DNA of 26,844 nucleotides from positions 1 through 26,844 of the forward strand of contig JBNJEA010000032.1 of the NCBI GenBank assembly GCA_051745395.1, given 5' to 3'. A program made the position numbers and the translations under genes. This document shows positions 23,694-26,844 of this stretch, piece by piece (the first letter of the stretch is position 1; every line of letters starts with the position of its first letter). The notes beneath the pieces are model-generated. The model was given only the letters and a program-made list of their open reading frames with translations. It made no database searches and was not told the DNA's origin. Source of the DNA: JBNJEA01 sp051745395 (GTDB taxonomy: Bacteria; Desulfobacterota; Desulfobacteria; Desulfobacterales; Desulfosalsimonadaceae).

Positions 23694-25378
23694 TGCGCGA
23701 TATCCTGGCACTGATGCGCCCCCGGGTGCTGACCTTTAAAAACGCAACCCGCCGGCAGAGCCCGTTTCGGCGGCTGCAGCGCATCGGCCTTTTCGGGGCC
23801 GTCGGCGCCTTGTTCTGGTCCGGGATGCTGTGGATCGTCATGCGGGTGCTGACCTATTTTCAGGGCACCGAGGAAATCGGCAACCTGCTTTCCTGGAAAC
23901 TGCTTTCCATGGTGATGGTAATCTATTTTTCCCTGCTGATTTTTTCCAGCCTCTTGACCCACCTGTCCAAGCTCTACTTAAGCCGGGATCTCCAGCTCGT
24001 CCACGCCCTGCCGGTGGCCGGGCGCAAGATCTTTTTGGCCCGGTGGATGGAAAGCACCATCGACAGCGCCTGGATGATTGTCCTCTATACCCTGCCCGTG
24101 CTCATTGCCTACGGCATCGTCTATTCCGCGGATGCATCCTATTATCCGCTGATGGCACTGGTGCTGGTGCTGCTGTCGGCCGCGGCCTCGGTGATCAGCG
24201 CGGTCGTGGTCATGGTGGCCGTTATCGTCATCCCGGCCGGCCGCATTAAAACCATCTTCGTCTTTCTCGGCCTGATGCTTTTTGTGATCCTGTATTTGGC
24301 CTTCCGCCTGCTGCGGCCCGAGCGCCTGGTCGACCCGGAGGCATTTGAAACGGTGCTGCTCTATATCCAGACCCTGAAAACGCCGTCGCATCCCCTGCTG
24401 CCGTCGACCTGGGCCTTCGACGCCCTAAAGGCCGCCCTGTTTTCCGGCTCGGGCGATCTTCTGGTCAATCTCGGTCTGCTGGCCTCCGGATGCGCCACCC
24501 TGGTACTGTTTGCCGTGGCCCTTGCCGATGCCATTTATTTCAAGGGCATGTCCAAAACCCAGACGGCCCGCAAACCCCTGCGGCGGCAAAACAAGGCCCA
24601 CAAGCCTTTTCTGCCCTTTTTGCCCCGCCGCGTTTCGGCCTATGCGGCCAAGGAGTTCAAGACCTTTTTCCGGGACCAAACCCAGTGGTCCCAGATTTTT
24701 CTCATCCTGGCCCTGATTTTTATCTACATCTACAACTTCAAGGTCCTGCCGCTGGAACGCGCCCCCATTCAAACCGTCTATCTGCAGAATCTGCTGTCGT
24801 TTTTAAACATGGGGCTGGCGGCCTTCGTGCTCATTGCCGTGACCGGCCGGTTCGCCTATCCGGCCGTGAGCATCGAGGGCGAAGCCTTCTGGCTGGTGCG
24901 GGCGGGGCCCATTTCCATCCGGACCTTTCTCTGGATCAAGTTCTGGTTTTACCTGCTGCCCCTGCTGGTGCTGGCCCAACTGCTGATCGTGGTCACCAAT
25001 CTCTTACTCCAGGTCACGCCCTTCATGATGGGGCTGTCAACGGCGACCATGCTCGCCGTTGTCCCGGCCGTTGTGGCCATGGGCATCGGCATGGGGGCGG
25101 CCTATCCGGACTTTAACTCGGAAAATCCCGCACAGGCCGTGACCAGCTTCGGGGGCTTGATGTTTATGATGATCGGTGCGGCCTACGTCGGGGCGGTCAT
25201 CGTGCTCGAGGCCGGCCCGGTGTACCGCATTTTCATGGCAGAAATCGATAATCGTGCCTTACATGCCGCCGAGTGGGCCTGGATCGGTTTCACCTTTGCC
25301 GTCGTTTTGGCCCTCAGCGCCGCTGCCATTGTCTTTCCCATGCGATACGGTATCCGCCGGTTGACAGATACCGCCTGA
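23693..25378 (+). CDS. ABC-2-type exporter permease, large form
   Basis: A 561-residue integral membrane protein with about twelve hydrophobic segments in two sets (roughly residues 30-260 and 330-555), separated by a basic cytoplasmic loop (KPLRRQNKAHKPF). It looks like the putative ABC exporter family in which two ABC-2-like halves are fused, so one copy might supply both membrane halves. Conserved-looking features are SRDLQLVHALPVAGRKIF in the first half and EAFWLVRAGPISIRTFLW in the second. It overlaps the ATPase gene by one base. No periplasmic binding protein is present, so export is more likely than import. Cargo unknown. Confidence 0.88.
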   Translation: MRDILALMRPRVLTFKNATRRQSPFRRLQRIGLFGAVGALFWSGMLWIVMRVLTYFQGTEEIGNLLSWKLLSMVMVIYFSLLIFSSLLTHLSKLYLSRDLQLVHALPVAGRKIFLARWMESTIDSAWMIVLYTLPVLIAYGIVYSADASYYPLMALVLVLLSAAASVISAVVVMVAVIVIPAGRIKTIFVFLGLMLFVILYLAFRLLRPERLVDPEAFETVLLYIQTLKTPSHPLLPSTWAFDALKAALFSGSGDLLVNLGLLASGCATLVLFAVALADAIYFKGMSKTQTARKPLRRQNKAHKPFLPFLPRRVSAYAAKEFKTFFRDQTQWSQIFLILALIFIYIYNFKVLPLERAPIQTVYLQNLLSFLNMGLAAFVLIAVTGRFAYPAVSIEGEAFWLVRAGPISIRTFLWIKFWFYLLPLLVLAQLLIVVTNLLLQVTPFMMGLSTATMLAVVPAVVAMGIGMGAAYPDFNSENPAQAVTSFGGLMFMMIGAAYVGAVIVLEAGPVYRIFMAEIDNRALHAAEWAWIGFTFAVVLALSAAAIVFPMRYGIRRLTDTA

Positions 25379-25407
25379 CAACAGATACCCTGCGGCATAC
25401 AAAACCA

Positions 25408-25436
25408 TTTAAAAAATCAATCGAATCCGTTATAGA
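25408..25436 (+). promoter_or_regulatory. Weak promoter candidate for the ExeA-like gene
   Basis: TTTAAA (25408-25413), 17 bases, then TATAGA (25431-25436), each matching four of six consensus positions. It lies in the 114-base gap before the ATG at 25493. Hexamer matching only. Confidence 0.28.
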
Positions 25437-25492
25437 GTAAATCATCCAACGGCCAACAGAACAAAAACGCCGATGGCCACAGTGAGGCAGCC

Positions 25493-26844
25493 ATGTACAA
25501 CCATTTCTTCGGATTTAAGGAGCGCCCGTTCAAGCTGGTCCCCAATCCGGATTACCTTTATATGAGCCGGGCCCATGAAGAGGCCCTGGCGCACCTGAAA
25601 TACGCCGCGGCAGAAGGCGACGGCTTCGTCGAAATCATCGGGGAGGTGGGCACCGGCAAAACCCTGCTCTGCCGGGCGTTTCTGGAAAGCCTGGGACCGG
25701 ATACCGAAACCGCCTATATCTTTAACCCGAAAATGAACGCCGTCGGCCTGCTGCAGACCATCAACACGGAATTCGGCATCGCCGCCGACCAGGAATCGCC
25801 CCGGGCGTTAATCGATGCGTTAAACGCCTTTTTGATCGAAAAGAAAAAAGCCGGCCAAAAGGTCATCCTGCTCATCGACGAGGCCCAGAACCTGGGAGCG
25901 GACGTGCTCGAACAGCTCCGGCTGCTGTCGAACCTGGAAACCAGCCGGGACAAGCTGCTGCAGATCATCCTGGTGGGCCAGCCCGAGCTCGGGGAAATGC
26001 TTGACTCCCATGAACTGCGCCAGCTCGGACAGCGCATCGCGCTGAGCTGCCGCCTGCGCCCGTTGACCCATGCGGAAACCCGCGCCTACGTCGCCCACCG
26101 CCTCCGGGTGGCCGCCCGCGGTCCGGCGGTGTACTTTACACGGGCCGCCGTGCGGCGGATTTACAAATATTCGGGCGGCATCGCCCGGCTGATCAACATC
26201 GCCTGCGACCGGGCCCTGCTGGTGGCATACGGCATGGGCCGCAAAAAAATCACCGGCGCGGTCGCCCGCATGGCGGTTTCCGAACTGGCTTCCCGCGGGC
26301 AGAGACGCCGACGGGCAACATGGCCGGCCGGGGCCGTATTAACCGGCGCCCTGGTCGCTGCCGTGATCGCCGGTATCGGGTTGTATCAAACCGGAAACAT
26401 CCCGATCGCCGCCATCGGCGACCGGCTGTCAGTTGACGCCCCGATGGCGGATAACAAAGACAAGGCACCGGCAGAACAACCCGCGGCAGACAAATCCGCA
26501 GACGCTGCACCGGCTTTTGCCCCGGCAGGAAAAAGCGCCGAAAAATCGCCAAAACCGGCGGATACAGCTCAAAAAACCGCTAAAAAGACAAAAGACGGCC
26601 AAACGCAGCCGCCCCCGCCGCTGCAGGCACCGGCATCGCCGGCCGAGGCGATCGGGCTGAAAAAATACCTGAAAGCCGACGCGGGGCAACATGATCGCCG
26701 GTCCGGAGTAATGCGGCTGCTGTCGGCCTGGGGATCGGACAGCACTATGCCGGCGGCCCTTTCGGCCGTTTCTGACGATACGGCCTATTTTTCCCTGGCC
26801 GCCCGGCAAAACGGGTTGTCCTTGCTCCGGATCCGGCAAGATTT
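25493..26844 (+). CDS. ExeA/GspA-like membrane AAA ATPase, 3' partial
   Basis: The frame is open from the ATG at 25493 to the window end (450 complete codons), so the C-terminus is missing. Residues 1-270 form an ExeA/GspA-type AAA ATPase: the usual start YNHFFGFKERPFKLVPNPDY, Walker A GEVGTGKT (50-57), Walker B VILLIDEAQNL and ILVGQPEL. One membrane helix lies near residues 278-300, followed by an Ala/Pro/Lys-rich periplasmic linker. The last visible part, MRLLSAWGSD ... LAARQNGLSLLRI, resembles the C39-peptidase-like module in GspA proteins, which normally precedes a peptidoglycan-binding domain. GspA/ExeA helps insert the type II secretin through the cell wall; related ATPases also act in other exopolymer systems. 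GAGG lies a few bases before the ATG. Whether gspB or secretin genes follow is outside the window. Confidence 0.87.
   Translation, partial: MYNHFFGFKERPFKLVPNPDYLYMSRAHEEALAHLKYAAAEGDGFVEIIGEVGTGKTLLCRAFLESLGPDTETAYIFNPKMNAVGLLQTINTEFGIAADQESPRALIDALNAFLIEKKKAGQKVILLIDEAQNLGADVLEQLRLLSNLETSRDKLLQIILVGQPELGEMLDSHELRQLGQRIALSCRLRPLTHAETRAYVAHRLRVAARGPAVYFTRAAVRRIYKYSGGIARLINIACDRALLVAYGMGRKKITGAVARMAVSELASRGQRRRRATWPAGAVLTGALVAAVIAGIGLYQTGNIPIAAIGDRLSVDAPMADNKDKAPAEQPAADKSADAAPAFAPAGKSAEKSPKPADTAQKTAKKTKDGQTQPPPPLQAPASPAEAIGLKKYLKADAGQHDRRSGVMRLLSAWGSDSTMPAALSAVSDDTAYFSLAARQNGLSLLRIRQD

Overview
The window reads as ordinary chromosome from a GC-rich, Gram-negative bacterium, most likely a Desulfobacterota (former Deltaproteobacteria) member of the Desulfobacterales type. 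This placement is inference: it rests on the combination of a NifA-type sigma-54 activator, PII, GlnE, a 7TM/GGDEF sensor, GatCA, an endonuclease-type MutL, an ExeA/GspA-like ATPase and many short intergenic palindromes. I see no phage, plasmid, transposase, rRNA, tRNA or CRISPR signal.

Layout. (1) 1-4667: the 3' part of a membrane-bound GGDEF sensor, a NifA-type activator, and a convergent PII gene (glnB), followed by a divergent zinc-finger/PilZ protein. (2) 4642-8063, minus strand: a TadA-family deaminase translationally coupled to glnE (GlnA adenylyltransferase). Sections 1 and 2 together hold three nitrogen-control proteins in about 5.5 kb. (3) 8064-8655: a non-coding stretch with copies of a short repeat family whose end is GGTTATCCGG. 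(4) 8656-11710: a two-gene unit of a hydantoinase/oxoprolinase-like ATPase and a histone-deacetylase-fold amidohydrolase with a C-terminal zinc ribbon. This pair is the best candidate for an undescribed function. (5) 11711-14468: heptamer tandem repeats, epmA (EF-P lysyl-lysine ligase family), a secreted lytic transglycosylase with a good promoter, and a YkgJ-like cysteine-cluster protein. (6) 14607-21259: argS, a SPOR-domain protein, a nested inverted-repeat element, gatC, gatA, a 61-residue unknown and mutL. (7) 21264-25378: a membrane-anchored transglutaminase-like protein, a REP-like palindrome pair, and an ABC ATPase with its large permease. (8) 25493 to the end: an ExeA/GspA-like ATPase cut by the window edge.

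How it works together. NifA-type activator, PII and GlnE fit one nitrogen-status circuit: PII senses 2-oxoglutarate/ATP, GlnE adenylylates glutamine synthetase, and the activator drives sigma-54 promoters. argS, gatCA, epmA and possibly the deaminase are translation-quality genes. The SPOR protein, lytic transglycosylase and ExeA-like ATPase all touch peptidoglycan. Several annotated-looking starts are too long because reading frames run through repeats or upstream genes; I have chosen shorter starts for glnE, the hydantoinase-like gene, the lytic transglycosylase, mutL and the ABC ATPase.
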